Assembly (NCBI GenBank): GCA_002999035.1
Contig: CP027241.1
Location: forward strand, 499,001 to 563,000
DNA from: Lachnospiraceae bacterium oral taxon 500
Lineage (GTDB): Bacteria; Bacillota; Clostridia; Lachnospirales; Vallitaleaceae
DNA: 64,000 nt
Direction: 5' to 3'
The position numbers were made by a program, and so were the translations under genes. How positions within the stretch are numbered: the stretch's first letter is position 1; every line of letters starts with the position of its first letter. Of this stretch, positions 42,870 to 50,870 are shown in pieces. The notes under the pieces are model-generated. The model was given only the letters and a program-made list of their open reading frames with translations, made no database searches and had not been told where the DNA came from.

Positions 42870-43055
42870 TTTAAGTATCTCCTTCCAGAAAAACATATTT
42901 ACCGGTTATTTCCTTTTCGCCAAATAATCGATAAAAGTAACTAAAGTTATCTCTTGCCCAGTCTGAATGAATCGTCCCATCATCCTCCCCTTTTGGCATT
43001 TATCATTACCCCGCGCCGGCCGAAACAGGCGCCGGAATAACTTCATCATTATTCT

Positions 43056-44474
43056 TTACTCAACTTTGGCAGAAGCCGCGGCACTGCCCGCCTTCGCTTC
43101 CAACTCCAGCCGCATTTTCTTATTTTTGCGAACCTGCAGGCCAAAGGTAACCACCGTAATCACCAACAGAATAAACTGCGGAATCAAAGTTTCATACAGC
43201 GGATAAATCCCTAAGATATCCAGCACTTCGGTAACCGTAAACCAATTTTGATAAGCCGCTTCAATCACGCCGCCCTCAATAAACTCTTTGATGCCGGCAC
43301 CCAAAAAGCAAATCGCCATCACCGCCATCAAAATACTGGTTGCCAGGAAAAAGGGCTTGAGCGGCAGACGAATACTGAGAAAGCGAATCAGCAAAAAGAC
43401 CACCACCAAAATCGCGCAGCCCGAAAGAAAACCAAGCCACACCATATTAGCATTGCTTTCCTGCATCAGCGGCTGATAAAACAAAATAACTTCCGCTCCT
43501 TCACGAAAAACTGCTAACCATGCCGTAAAACCAAGAGCAATCGCACTTCCCCGCTCCAGTGAACCGGCTACCTTGCTTTCAATATACTGCGACCACAGCG
43601 CCGATTCGGATTTTGACACCATCCAGTTGCTGACATAAAACAAAACCGCCACCGCCAAGAGCGCCGCCGCTCCTTCAATAATCTCCTGTGACATGGCGTT
43701 TTCCGGATTGATCTTTTTCAGATAATCAATAAAATAAGCCATAATAAAACTGCACACCACCGCAAAAGCCGCTCCGAAGTAAACCGGAGCAACACCGCGC
43801 TTGTTGCCGGATTTAATCAAATAAGCAATAATCGCTCCGACAATCAGAATAGCCTCTAAACCTTCCCGCAAAATAATCGCCAAACTCCCGATAAAAGCCG
43901 CTACCGCTCCGCCGGCCGGATTTTTCGGCGTTTGACTTTGATTTTCAGAAGACGGCGCTTCTGTATTTTCCGCATTTTCGGCTGCCTTTTGATCGCCCGG
44001 CCGGCCGTCCGGCTGCAAAACATCGGCGTCTTCATGCAGCATATCGCTTAACTTTTGACCTTCCGCTTTAACCGCTTCCAGACTGGCGCCGTCTTTTTTA
44101 ACCGCCTTGCGGAAAGCCACAAACTGCAGTTCAACCGCACTGACCCGGCTGCCGGAAATATAAGTCATAACATTACGCTCAAAGCCGGTCGTTTCATAAT
44201 AGCCCCAGTAGGTTGCTTTTGCATATTCATAGGCCTCTTTTTGATTGCCCGCTTCGTATAATTCCTCTACCCGGCCGATCAAAACATCAATCGCATCGGC
44301 GACTTCATGCCAGTTGCGGGCTTCCAGGCCATTGGCGGTCGAATACTCTTCCCAGGTTTTGTAATATTTTGCTTCTTCGGCCAACACCGCCCCCGGCAGC
44401 ATGAACAAAAGACTTAGCACTAATACCGCACTAAACAAATTCCGTAATCTTTGTAGCTTCTGCTTTTTCTTCAT
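43056..44474 (-). CDS. FTR1-family high-affinity iron permease
   Basis: A 472-aa protein: signal peptide (about 1-32), an extracytoplasmic N-terminal domain (about 34-185), then seven membrane helices. The two iron-binding motifs are R203-E-G-L-E207 and R324-E-G-A-E328, as in yeast Ftr1 and bacterial EfeU. N-terminal domains of this kind occur in the P19-linked permeases. It is upstream of P19 on the same strand. Start placed at 44474, with GGGAG 5 nt before it; a longer frame to 44495 would overlap the upstream gene without a site. Confidence 0.93.
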   Translation of the reverse strand: MKKKQKLQRLRNLFSAVLVLSLLFMLPGAVLAEEAKYYKTWEEYSTANGLEARNWHEVADAIDVLIGRVEELYEAGNQKEAYEYAKATYWGYYETTGFERNVMTYISGSRVSAVELQFVAFRKAVKKDGASLEAVKAEGQKLSDMLHEDADVLQPDGRPGDQKAAENAENTEAPSSENQSQTPKNPAGGAVAAFIGSLAIILREGLEAILIVGAIIAYLIKSGNKRGVAPVYFGAAFAVVCSFIMAYFIDYLKKINPENAMSQEIIEGAAALLAVAVLFYVSNWMVSKSESALWSQYIESKVAGSLERGSAIALGFTAWLAVFREGAEVILFYQPLMQESNANMVWLGFLSGCAILVVVFLLIRFLSIRLPLKPFFLATSILMAVMAICFLGAGIKEFIEGGVIEAAYQNWFTVTEVLDILGIYPLYETLIPQFILLVITVVTFGLQVRKNKKMRLELEAKAGSAAASAKVE

Positions 44475-44485
44475 CTTGCTCCCTC

Positions 44486-45430
44486 TTAATGACATCTCTG
44501 CTCCGCTGCCGGAGCATAGTCCTGTTCTGCAATTTTATATTGCCCGGCAAACTCGTCCGCTGCAAATGCTTCATTTAATATATGATCCGAAAAACCGGCC
44601 GCCCCCTTTAAAAAATAGGAATAATGTTCCTGCTGTGCATCCCAGGTTGCGTCCAAATGATAATACTTGCCGTCTAATTCCACGATATTCCAGGCATGCA
44701 GTTGTTCCGCATTTTTACCGGTCACCGAGCCGGTTACAATCCTGACGTTAATTCCCGCCTGCCGCAGCAGTCGGTACAGGGCAACGCAGTAGCCCTGGCA
44801 GGTCGCATTTTCCTGCACCAGCGCCGCATAAGCGGTGGAACGCATGAAATAATAGGGGTTCTTGCGATGCACCCGGTCATATTTGACATGCCGGCAAACA
44901 TAATCATAAGCGGCTTTGACCTTGTCATAATCCGGCATCTCCCCATCCCGGGCCATCTCTGCCCAAATCTCCGCCAGCTTCCCAGCCACTTCCTCTTCCT
45001 GAAATAAATACAAATAATATTTCGGAATAATCTCAACTGTGTAAAAATACCCGCCGTCAGAAGCGCGCCGGCTGCATTTCTGCTCATAGCCGCCATACTG
45101 ATAGCGAATATAATCGCCCTCATCCGGCCGCTCGGTTTCTTGCAGCGCCGCTTCCACCCAAGCATCAACCATAGCCGTCATCTCTGCCAAAACATCCCGT
45201 TCCTGCTCAAAAGAAATCACAATTCGCTGGGAATGCAGCCGCAATGCCCGGCGAATTTCAGTGATGACCTCGCTTTCATTGGCAATCACCACCGGTGGTC
45301 CTTCTCCGCCCGAACCTTTACTTTTCCCCGGCAACGCCAATGCTGCACTTAAAATCAGAAAAGCCGCAATCCCGCCGACTATCAAAAGCCTTTTCTGCCC
45401 TATCACCCTGCGCACCTTTCTTTCCGCCAC
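44486..45430 (-). CDS. Membrane-anchored transglutaminase-like protein heading the iron operon
   Basis: A 314-aa protein with one N-terminal helix (about 15-34) and a transglutaminase-core domain (about 160-275). The catalytic triad is visible: Cys in NATCQGYCVALYRLL, His in LHAWNIVE, Asp in YHLDATWD. Such domains act as cysteine proteases, amidases or cross-linkers at the cell surface. It ends 11 nt before FTR1 and is the first gene behind the Fur-box promoter, so it is probably iron-repressed. Possible roles include releasing iron from host proteins or maturing a surface component; neither is shown. The start is a GTG at 45430 and is uncertain; GTGs 15-24 nt downstream are possible. Confidence 0.82.
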   Translation of the reverse strand: MAERKVRRVIGQKRLLIVGGIAAFLILSAALALPGKSKGSGGEGPPVVIANESEVITEIRRALRLHSQRIVISFEQERDVLAEMTAMVDAWVEAALQETERPDEGDYIRYQYGGYEQKCSRRASDGGYFYTVEIIPKYYLYLFQEEEVAGKLAEIWAEMARDGEMPDYDKVKAAYDYVCRHVKYDRVHRKNPYYFMRSTAYAALVQENATCQGYCVALYRLLRQAGINVRIVTGSVTGKNAEQLHAWNIVELDGKYYHLDATWDAQQEHYSYFLKGAAGFSDHILNEAFAADEFAGQYKIAEQDYAPAAEQRCH

Positions 45431-45479
45431 TGCTGCCCGTGTCCGCTATGTTTTAGTTAGCCGGGACTAACCCTGCCCG

Positions 45480-45530
45480 CAAAAAAGAATGCTGAAACAC
45501 ATATCGTTCTCTGTTTGAAAATTTCAGCAT
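45480..45530 (-). terminator. Attenuator-like hairpin in the iron operon leader
   Basis: On the minus strand ATGCTGAAA and TTTCAGCAT enclose a 24-nt loop and are followed directly by TCTTTTTT. It lies between the promoter (start near 45607) and the first gene (45430), so it would terminate most transcripts unless bypassed. It may also mark the end of a short leader RNA of about 125 nt. Confidence 0.6.
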
Positions 45531-45569
45531 CGCCCCGTCTTTTTCCTTCGCTGCTGTTTTTTTAATATC

Positions 45570-45588
45570 GCTAATGATAATCATTCTT
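45570..45588. promoter_or_regulatory. Fur box upstream of the iron operon
   Basis: GCTAATGATAATCATTCTT matches the 19-bp Fur consensus GATAATGATAATCATTATC at 16 positions and contains the perfect palindrome AATGATAATCATT. It lies just downstream of the predicted start site of the minus-strand promoter at 45614-45642, where iron-loaded Fur would block initiation or elongation. Confidence 0.82.
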
Positions 45589-45613
45589 ATCAAAGCTTAT
45601 TGAAAACATAAAT

Positions 45614-45642
45614 ATTATGCCATAGGAAAATCGGCTTGTCAA
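45614..45642 (-). promoter_or_regulatory. Promoter of the P19/FTR1 iron operon
   Basis: Minus-strand TTGACA, 17-nt spacer, CATAAT. Transcription would start near 45607, 180 nt before the transglutaminase-like gene, through the Fur box and then the attenuator-like hairpin. Confidence 0.8.
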
Positions 45643-45737
45643 TATATAAATTTTGTTTTTCCATACCGAAAACAGCATTCTCGGCGGTTTTCCAAGTATT
45701 TTTCCAAATTCTCGAAGCTGTTTTGATAAAAATTGAA

Positions 45738-45887
45738 TCAACTTTTCATAAAGTCTAAAAAATATCCAACGTTATTAAATTTACTTACCGGACGCTTGTT
45801 TTTTGTTTTCGCTCAATTTTTCATAAAGCCCCAAAATATCCCAACGTTATTAAATTTACTTGCCGGATGCTTGTTTTTTGTTTTCGC
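45738..45887. repeat. 75-bp tandem duplication upstream of the stalk-domain gene
   Basis: 45738-45812 and 45813-45887 are directly repeated with about eight differences; both contain AACGTTATTAAATTTACTT and CTTGTTTTTTGTTTTCGC. Only the second copy is followed by a usable -10 box, so the first copy brings a spare -35-like region or upstream sequence. Confidence 0.85.
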
Positions 45888-45899
45888 TTTTGTTATACT
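45871..45899 (+). promoter_or_regulatory. Promoter of the stalk-domain gene
   Basis: TTGTTT, 17-nt spacer, TATACT; the -35 box is inside the second copy of the 75-bp duplication. Start site about 60 nt before the gene. Confidence 0.65.
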
Positions 45900-45966
45900 A
45901 AACTTAGCTTCCCTCATTAAATGGAAGCAGACACTATAGATAACAAATTTTTAAGGAGGAGAGAGA

Positions 45967-46962
45967 ATGATGAAAAAAAAGTTTTATTTGCCCCTGCTTT
46001 GCCTGCTGCTGATATTGGCGGCCGCGCTGCCGGCTGAGGCGGCAGTAAATGCAGTACCTTCGAGCGTTAAGGTAAAGGTTGACCAAAAAAAGGTCGCCGT
46101 CCGCGCCTATAATATTGACGGTGCCAATTATTTTAAGCTGCGGGATGTAGCTATGGCCTTAAAAAACAGTACCAAGTCATTTAATGTCAGCTGGAACAAC
46201 ACCACCAAAAGTATCGCCCTAACCAAAGGCCAAAAATACCGGCCGGTCGGCGGCGAGTTGTCTCCGGATTTGCCGGCCATTACTTCCATCGCCCCCAGCG
46301 AAGCCGGTTTAATCTTGGATGAAGTCCCGGTCGAGCTAACCGCCTATACAATTAACGGCAATAATTATTTTAAGCTCCGCGACCTGTGCGCCTTACTGGA
46401 AATCGGTGTCACTTATTCCGCCGAGGAAAACCAAATTCAGCTGCGGACCGATATGGACTACATCCGTTCGGCTTTCCTGGAGTTAGCCGATAAAGACCCT
46501 AATGAATACCAATTCGTCCAAGTCCATAATTCCAAATATTTGTACAGCGTTGAGCTGCCCGCTATTTTGGCCGGTCTGCCTTTAAATCACGCCGGTGACG
46601 GCCTGACCGTGTATGATGACAGCGATAAAGACCACACTTCTTACAGCAACTTAAGTGTTTTTGCCGGCTATAATGTGCTTGACCAAACATTGGAGGAAGC
46701 GGCGCAAGGACTGCTCAGCTACATTCCGAATATCGATAAGGAGCTGCTTTCCATAACTCCGATTTCGGTCAAAGGTGCGCAAGCCGCTTACAAATTGAAC
46801 TATGTCGGTGAATATTATATTCAAGCCGTCATCGCCAAAAAAAATGATGCCTTTTACTATCTCACTTATCATTGCGGCAACTTTAATCTGATTGACAGCC
46901 GCTTTTTGCCGGTATTATCTGATTTGTACTCCCGTATGGAAGAAAGCTTGACTATCTATTAA
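45967..46962 (+). CDS. Secreted protein with two copper-amine-oxidase N-terminal (stalk) domains
   Basis: A 331-aa secreted protein: signal peptide (about 1-26, ending AEAAV), two stalk-type domains (about 30-85 and 105-160) each with a YFKLRD core (NYFKLRDVAMAL, NYFKLRDLCALL), and a C-terminal domain of about 160 residues I cannot name. Stalk domains in Firmicute proteins resemble the N-terminal domain of copper amine oxidases but serve mainly as surface binding or spacer modules. AAGGAGG lies 7 nt before the first of two ATGs. Its 3' end abuts element E2. Confidence 0.8.
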   Translation: MMKKKFYLPLLCLLLILAAALPAEAAVNAVPSSVKVKVDQKKVAVRAYNIDGANYFKLRDVAMALKNSTKSFNVSWNNTTKSIALTKGQKYRPVGGELSPDLPAITSIAPSEAGLILDEVPVELTAYTINGNNYFKLRDLCALLEIGVTYSAEENQIQLRTDMDYIRSAFLELADKDPNEYQFVQVHNSKYLYSVELPAILAGLPLNHAGDGLTVYDDSDKDHTSYSNLSVFAGYNVLDQTLEEAAQGLLSYIPNIDKELLSITPISVKGAQAAYKLNYVGEYYIQAVIAKKNDAFYYLTYHCGNFNLIDSRFLPVLSDLYSRMEESLTIY

Positions 46963-46966
46963 CTTC

Positions 46967-47117
46967 TAAACTTTCCCATGTTCGGCAGAACAGTCTTTTT
47001 TAGGCTCGTTGCATGGGCAGGAACGGAATGCGATTTGCAAAGCAAATCGCGAGAGTGAGTCCATGCACCCGCTCTCTGAGCGGGACAGAGCCAAAAAAGA
47101 CTATGGGAAAGTTGAGT
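46967..47117. repeat. Intergenic element copy E2, inverted relative to E1
   Basis: Reading the minus strand from 47117, it matches E1 (18905-19100) almost base for base at both ends, including AGTCTTTTTTGGCTCTGTCC and GCGATTTGCTTTGCAAATCG, but lacks about 40 bp of the E1 interior. It lies between the stalk-domain gene and the aldolase gene and can form a long hairpin. Confidence 0.88.
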
Positions 47118-47158
47118 TAACTTTTTAACCCTATCATCACTTTTTTAGGAGGTATGCC

Positions 47159-47812
47159 ATGAAGTTTTTCTTAGACACCGCTAATGTTGAGGATATCCGG
47201 AAAGCCGCCGCTATGGGCGTGATTTGCGGCGTAACCACCAATCCCTCACTGATTGCCCGTGAGGGTCGCGACTTTAAAGAAGTTTTACAGGAAATCAGCA
47301 GTATTGTCGACGGCCCAATCAGCGGCGAGGTTAAAGCTACGACCACTGAGGCCGAAGCAATGATTGAAGAAGCCAGAGAAATCGCCCAGCTTCACCCCAA
47401 TATGGTGGTTAAAATTCCCATGACCGTCGAAGGCTTAAAAGCGGTTAAGGTACTGGCCAAAGAAAAGATTAAAACCAATGTTACCTTGATTTTCAGTGCC
47501 AATCAGGCCTTGCTGGCGGCCCGGGCCGGTGCCAATTATGTTTCGCCTTTCTTAGGGCGCCTGGATGATATTTCCACCGACGGCGTCGAACTCGTCAGAA
47601 CGATTGCCGAGATTTTTGCAATTTATGATCTGCCGACCGAAATCATCGCCGCCAGTGTCCGTCACCCAATGCATGTCACCCAGTGCGCTTTGGCCGGCGC
47701 GGATATCGCGACCGTTCCCTATGCGGTGATTGAAGCCATGACCAAGCATCCCTTAACCGATGCCGGGATTGAAAAGTTTAAGCAGGATTACTTAAAGGTC
47801 TTTGGAAAATAG
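47159..47812 (+). CDS. fsa: Fructose-6-phosphate aldolase / small transaldolase
   Basis: A 217-aa class I aldolase of the FSA/TalC type. Schiff-base Lys85 is in MVVKIPMT; the opening [13 protein letters not shown] and [10 protein letters not shown] are family signatures, as is [12 protein letters not shown]. It performs aldol cleavage of fructose 6-phosphate or dihydroxyacetone transfer, and in organisms lacking a full transaldolase it serves the pentose phosphate pathway. AGGAGG lies 5 nt before the ATG. Distinguishing FSA from small transaldolase needs a residue-level comparison. Confidence 0.93.
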   Translation: MKFFLDTANVEDIRKAAAMGVICGVTTNPSLIAREGRDFKEVLQEISSIVDGPISGEVKATTTEAEAMIEEAREIAQLHPNMVVKIPMTVEGLKAVKVLAKEKIKTNVTLIFSANQALLAARAGANYVSPFLGRLDDISTDGVELVRTIAEIFAIYDLPTEIIAASVRHPMHVTQCALAGADIATVPYAVIEAMTKHPLTDAGIEKFKQDYLKVFGK

Positions 47813-47822
47813 GATTTGACAC

Positions 47823-47851
47823 TTGATTTTTTTGTAAATCATTGTTAAAAT
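47823..47851 (+). promoter_or_regulatory. Promoter downstream of the aldolase gene
   Basis: TTGATT, 17-nt spacer, TAAAAT, with TTGACA also 8 nt upstream at about 47815. It would drive the gene at 48043 with a leader of about 185 nt. Confidence 0.6.
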
Positions 47852-48042
47852 AGGGAATGTTGAATTTAAAATGCTTGAAAAAAGCTATCTGTTGTTTCTG
47901 ATTGCTGCCGCAAAATATAATTATTGATTCGGCAGCCGGCAAATGCCGCAAAACACCGGTACTCCGGCACATAACCGGTCAGCACCCGTAAATTTTGTAA
48001 AACAAATAACAGCAGCTTGGCTTGGGTTTTAGGAGGGTATTT

Positions 48043-48522
48043 ATGCCGCAGTGGTTACTAATTTTACTGATCGTGCTTGCCGTGACAGCCGTTGTTTTGT
48101 TTGTGCTGTATTATTTCGGCAACAAAATGCAAAAAAAGGCAAACGACAGTCAGGAGATGATTGAGCAAAGCAAAGTCGTAACGTCCGCGCTGATCATCGA
48201 TAAAAAGAAGCTGAAAGCTCAGGATTCTTCTTTACCGCAGATGGTGCAGGAACAAATTCCGTTTTATCTGCGTTGGCGCAAGCTCCCGATGGTCAAGGCC
48301 AAAATCGGACCCAAAATCGCAACGCTGTTATGTGATGAAAGCGTCTATCAGCAATTACCAATCAAAAAAATGGTGAAAATTGAGTTAGCCGGTCTTTATA
48401 TTGTCAGCATCAAAAGCGGCAAGTTAGAGACTCCGGCAAAACCGGGCTGGCGCCAGCGTTTGGCGCTGTGGGTCAAAAATGCCCAAGCCAAAACAAACGC
48501 GCAAAGCAGCGCTAAAAAATAA
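48043..48522 (+). CDS. Small single-helix membrane protein of unknown function
   Basis: A 159-aa protein: N-terminal membrane helix (about 4-27) followed by a basic cytoplasmic domain of 130 residues with two Lys-rich stretches (LIIDKKKLKAQD and a C-terminal Lys/Ala/Gln tail). The middle reads VQEQIPFYLRWRKLPMVKAKIG. I do not recognise a family but the sequence looks like a real, conserved-type protein. AGGAGG is 6 nt before the ATG at 48043; the frame opens earlier at a TTG without a site. Its stop codon overlaps the left edge of element E9. Confidence 0.65.
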   Translation: MPQWLLILLIVLAVTAVVLFVLYYFGNKMQKKANDSQEMIEQSKVVTSALIIDKKKLKAQDSSLPQMVQEQIPFYLRWRKLPMVKAKIGPKIATLLCDESVYQQLPIKKMVKIELAGLYIVSIKSGKLETPAKPGWRQRLALWVKNAQAKTNAQSSAKK

Positions 48523-48660
48523 CTCAGCTTTTCCTGCAAACAGGCAGCTTGCAATGTGGCGAAGCATTTCGCAACAAGTTCAGGAAATGTTTCTCGTTCC
48601 CGCAATGCCGCCCGACCCGCCTAAAAAATTACGGCTCTGACCAGCATGGAAAAGTTGAAT
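48521..48660. repeat. Intergenic element copy E9 (diverged)
   Basis: AACTCAGCTTTTCCTGC at the left and AGCATGGAAAAGTTGAAT at the right, with GCGAAGCATTTCGC and CTAAAAAATTACGGCTC inside. The left end overlaps the stop of the gene at 48043. Confidence 0.65.
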
Positions 48661-48763
48661 GCAACAATAGCAAAATCTTTTAGTAAAGAGCGGCTGCACA
48701 GGGCGATTTCCGGCAGTCGCTTTCTTTATTAACCATAGCGGCACTATCCGCAAGGAGGAAATG

Positions 48764-49843
48764 ATGTCTAATTTTCATGGCAGTGATGTTGAAAAAATTG
48801 CTGGTCTCTATCAGGTTCAGCCTCAGGATTTAATTAACTTCGGCGTAAATGCCAACCCTTTGGGTCTGCCCGCTAAAGCAAAGCAGGCCTTAGCCGAACA
48901 AATCGAGCTTTTCAGCCGCTATCCCGACCCGGAGTATGCTCAGCTGAAAAATGCACTCAGCCGCTATTTGGCGGTGGATTTTGCCCGTATCCTGCCAGCC
49001 AGCGGCACCAGCGAACTGATTCATCAGGTGATTCGGCATTTCGCGCCGAAAAAGGCGCTGCTCTATACCCCGACTTATTCCGAGTATGCCAGTGACGTCC
49101 GCAGGCAGGGCGGTCAGGTACTGGAGCTGCCGCTGGTCAAGGACAACCATTTTCAATTTCCGGCGGCTGAATTCCATCGTTTGCTGGAGTCGGCCGATTT
49201 TGTCCTGCTGTGTAATCCCAATAACCCAACCGCCACGCTTTTAAGCGCTGAGGAACTGGCACCGCTGATTGGACGGGCGCAGGAAAAGCAAATTCCTTTT
49301 ATTATTGATGAAACTTATATCGAATTCACCGAGCAGCCGCAAAAATACAGCGCTATCTCCCTGATTCGCCAATTTTCCAATTTAATTATCCTGCGTGGAT
49401 TTTCCAAGTTTTTTGCCGCACCGGGACTGCGCTTAGGCTATGCCGTATTCGGCAACCCCGACTGGCTGCAAAGCCTGCAAAGCGGCTATCCCTGGGGGGT
49501 TCACGCGCTGGCTGCCTATGCCGGCGAAGTTTTTCTGGAAGATCAGGATTATATTCAGACCAGCCATCGCTTTGTCCAGGCGGAAAAAAAGCGGATTTCG
49601 ACTTTTTTGGAAGCCCTGCCGAATTTAACAGTTTACCCGGCAACGGCTAATTTTTTCCTGCTCGAACTCCAACGCCAAAACGCAACCGATCTCTTTCTCT
49701 ATCTGCTGCACCGCGGGCTTTTAATCCGCAATTTCCATGATGAAATCGGCCCCGGCTTTTTCCGCTTCTGTATCTTAGATCAGGCCAGCAATACCCGCCT
49801 GCTGGAGGCAATCGCCGATTTCGTAAAGGGAGCGGAGAGTTAA
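48764..49843 (+). CDS. PLP-dependent aminotransferase, HisC/CobD-like
   Basis: A 359-aa class I/II aminotransferase fold. The PLP Lys is in ILRGFSKFFAAPGLRLGYA; the cofactor-binding CNPNNPTATLL and DETYIEF strands are typical. The opening HGSDVEKIAG and INFGVNANPLG fit the histidinol-phosphate aminotransferase / threonine-phosphate decarboxylase (CobD) group, with CobD slightly favoured by the opening. No his or cob genes are nearby, so the substrate is open. The second ATG (48764) is preferred because GGAGG is only 2 nt from the first. Confidence 0.85.
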   Translation: MSNFHGSDVEKIAGLYQVQPQDLINFGVNANPLGLPAKAKQALAEQIELFSRYPDPEYAQLKNALSRYLAVDFARILPASGTSELIHQVIRHFAPKKALLYTPTYSEYASDVRRQGGQVLELPLVKDNHFQFPAAEFHRLLESADFVLLCNPNNPTATLLSAEELAPLIGRAQEKQIPFIIDETYIEFTEQPQKYSAISLIRQFSNLIILRGFSKFFAAPGLRLGYAVFGNPDWLQSLQSGYPWGVHALAAYAGEVFLEDQDYIQTSHRFVQAEKKRISTFLEALPNLTVYPATANFFLLELQRQNATDLFLYLLHRGLLIRNFHDEIGPGFFRFCILDQASNTRLLEAIADFVKGAES

Positions 49844-49865
49844 TTACATTTTGAGGTAAAATTTT

Positions 49866-50375
49866 ATGGAATTTCGATTAGCAGTACCCGAGGATTTACC
49901 TAACATAAAAGAAGTATACCAAGCTATCGTAAAAAGAATGATTGAAAACAAAATCAAAATTTGGGACGATGTTTATCCTTGTGATTTTTTTGAAGAAGAT
50001 ATAAATAAAAATCGCTTATATATTTTACTGGACAAAGAGATTATTGCCGCTGCATTTGTTTTGACTAACGAACATAGCGGATATAAAAATGTAGAATGGC
50101 AAGATAATACGGCAACCGCTGTTTATTTAGATCGCTTGGGTGTTAATGTTTTGTATGGCCGAAAAGGAATTGCCAGTATGATGATCGCGAAAGCAATCGA
50201 AGTCGGCAGGAAATCAGGCGCCCAATATTTAAGACTATTTGTTATTGATGAAAATAAACCGGCCATTAATTTATACGAGAAAAATAAATTGATAAAAGCT
50301 AAAGGAATATATACCGAAATTATTGATGATGAGCTCAGTTTTAATGAATATGGTTACGAAATAAGGTTAAACTAA
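49866..50375 (+). CDS. GNAT-family acetyltransferase, AT-rich
   Basis: A 169-aa GNAT N-acetyltransferase. The acetyl-CoA loop is near VLYGRKGIASMMIAKAIE, followed by the YLRLFVIDENKPAINLYEK strand and helix. It begins 22 nt after the aminotransferase stop with GAGGT upstream. Its codons are markedly richer in A and T (many AAA, ATA, TTT) than its neighbours, suggesting acquisition from another source. Substrate not predictable. Confidence 0.88.
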   Translation: MEFRLAVPEDLPNIKEVYQAIVKRMIENKIKIWDDVYPCDFFEEDINKNRLYILLDKEIIAAAFVLTNEHSGYKNVEWQDNTATAVYLDRLGVNVLYGRKGIASMMIAKAIEVGRKSGAQYLRLFVIDENKPAINLYEKNKLIKAKGIYTEIIDDELSFNEYGYEIRLN

Positions 50376-50410
50376 TTCATGATGTTTTAAAAAAAAGGAG
50401 AAAATACGAC

Positions 50411-50845
50411 ATGATACGAAATATGCAATTAAGTGATGCGGCTTGCCTGCAAAGAATTTGCGGGCAGGCATTGGGCTATAACGCCGATATCGCATTAGTA
50501 GAACATCAAATCCGGAAATTATCAAATGACCCGCACCATATTATGGCTGTTTATGAAGAGGAAGGCACTCAAAATGCAATCGGTTTTGTCCATGCCGAGT
50601 TATATGAGAGCATTTACAGCGACACCGGTTTAAATATTCTGGCACTGGCAGTTGACCCGGCGTTTCAAGGCAAAGGAATCGGCCAAAAACTGATGGCTTT
50701 CATAGAAGCATACGCCGCCCAAAATCACCTCGCCTTTATTCGCTTAAATTCAGGAGCACATCGAACAGACGCTCATAAGTTTTATGAAAAAATCGGATAT
50801 GTTTGCGACAAAACACAAAAACGGTTTATTAAATCGTTTCGCTAA
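50411..50845 (+). CDS. GNAT-family acetyltransferase
   Basis: A 144-aa GNAT enzyme with the acetyl-CoA loop AVDPAFQGKGIGQKLMAFIE and the C-terminal AHKFYEKIGYVCDKTQKRF. AAGGAG precedes the ATG by 10 nt. It follows the other GNAT gene by 35 nt and may share its transcript, but the two are not close relatives. Base composition is nearer the regional average. Confidence 0.88.
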   Translation: MIRNMQLSDAACLQRICGQALGYNADIALVEHQIRKLSNDPHHIMAVYEEEGTQNAIGFVHAELYESIYSDTGLNILALAVDPAFQGKGIGQKLMAFIEAYAAQNHLAFIRLNSGAHRTDAHKFYEKIGYVCDKTQKRFIKSFR

Positions 50846-50870
50846 ATTGTCAGACAGGCAAATATTTAGC

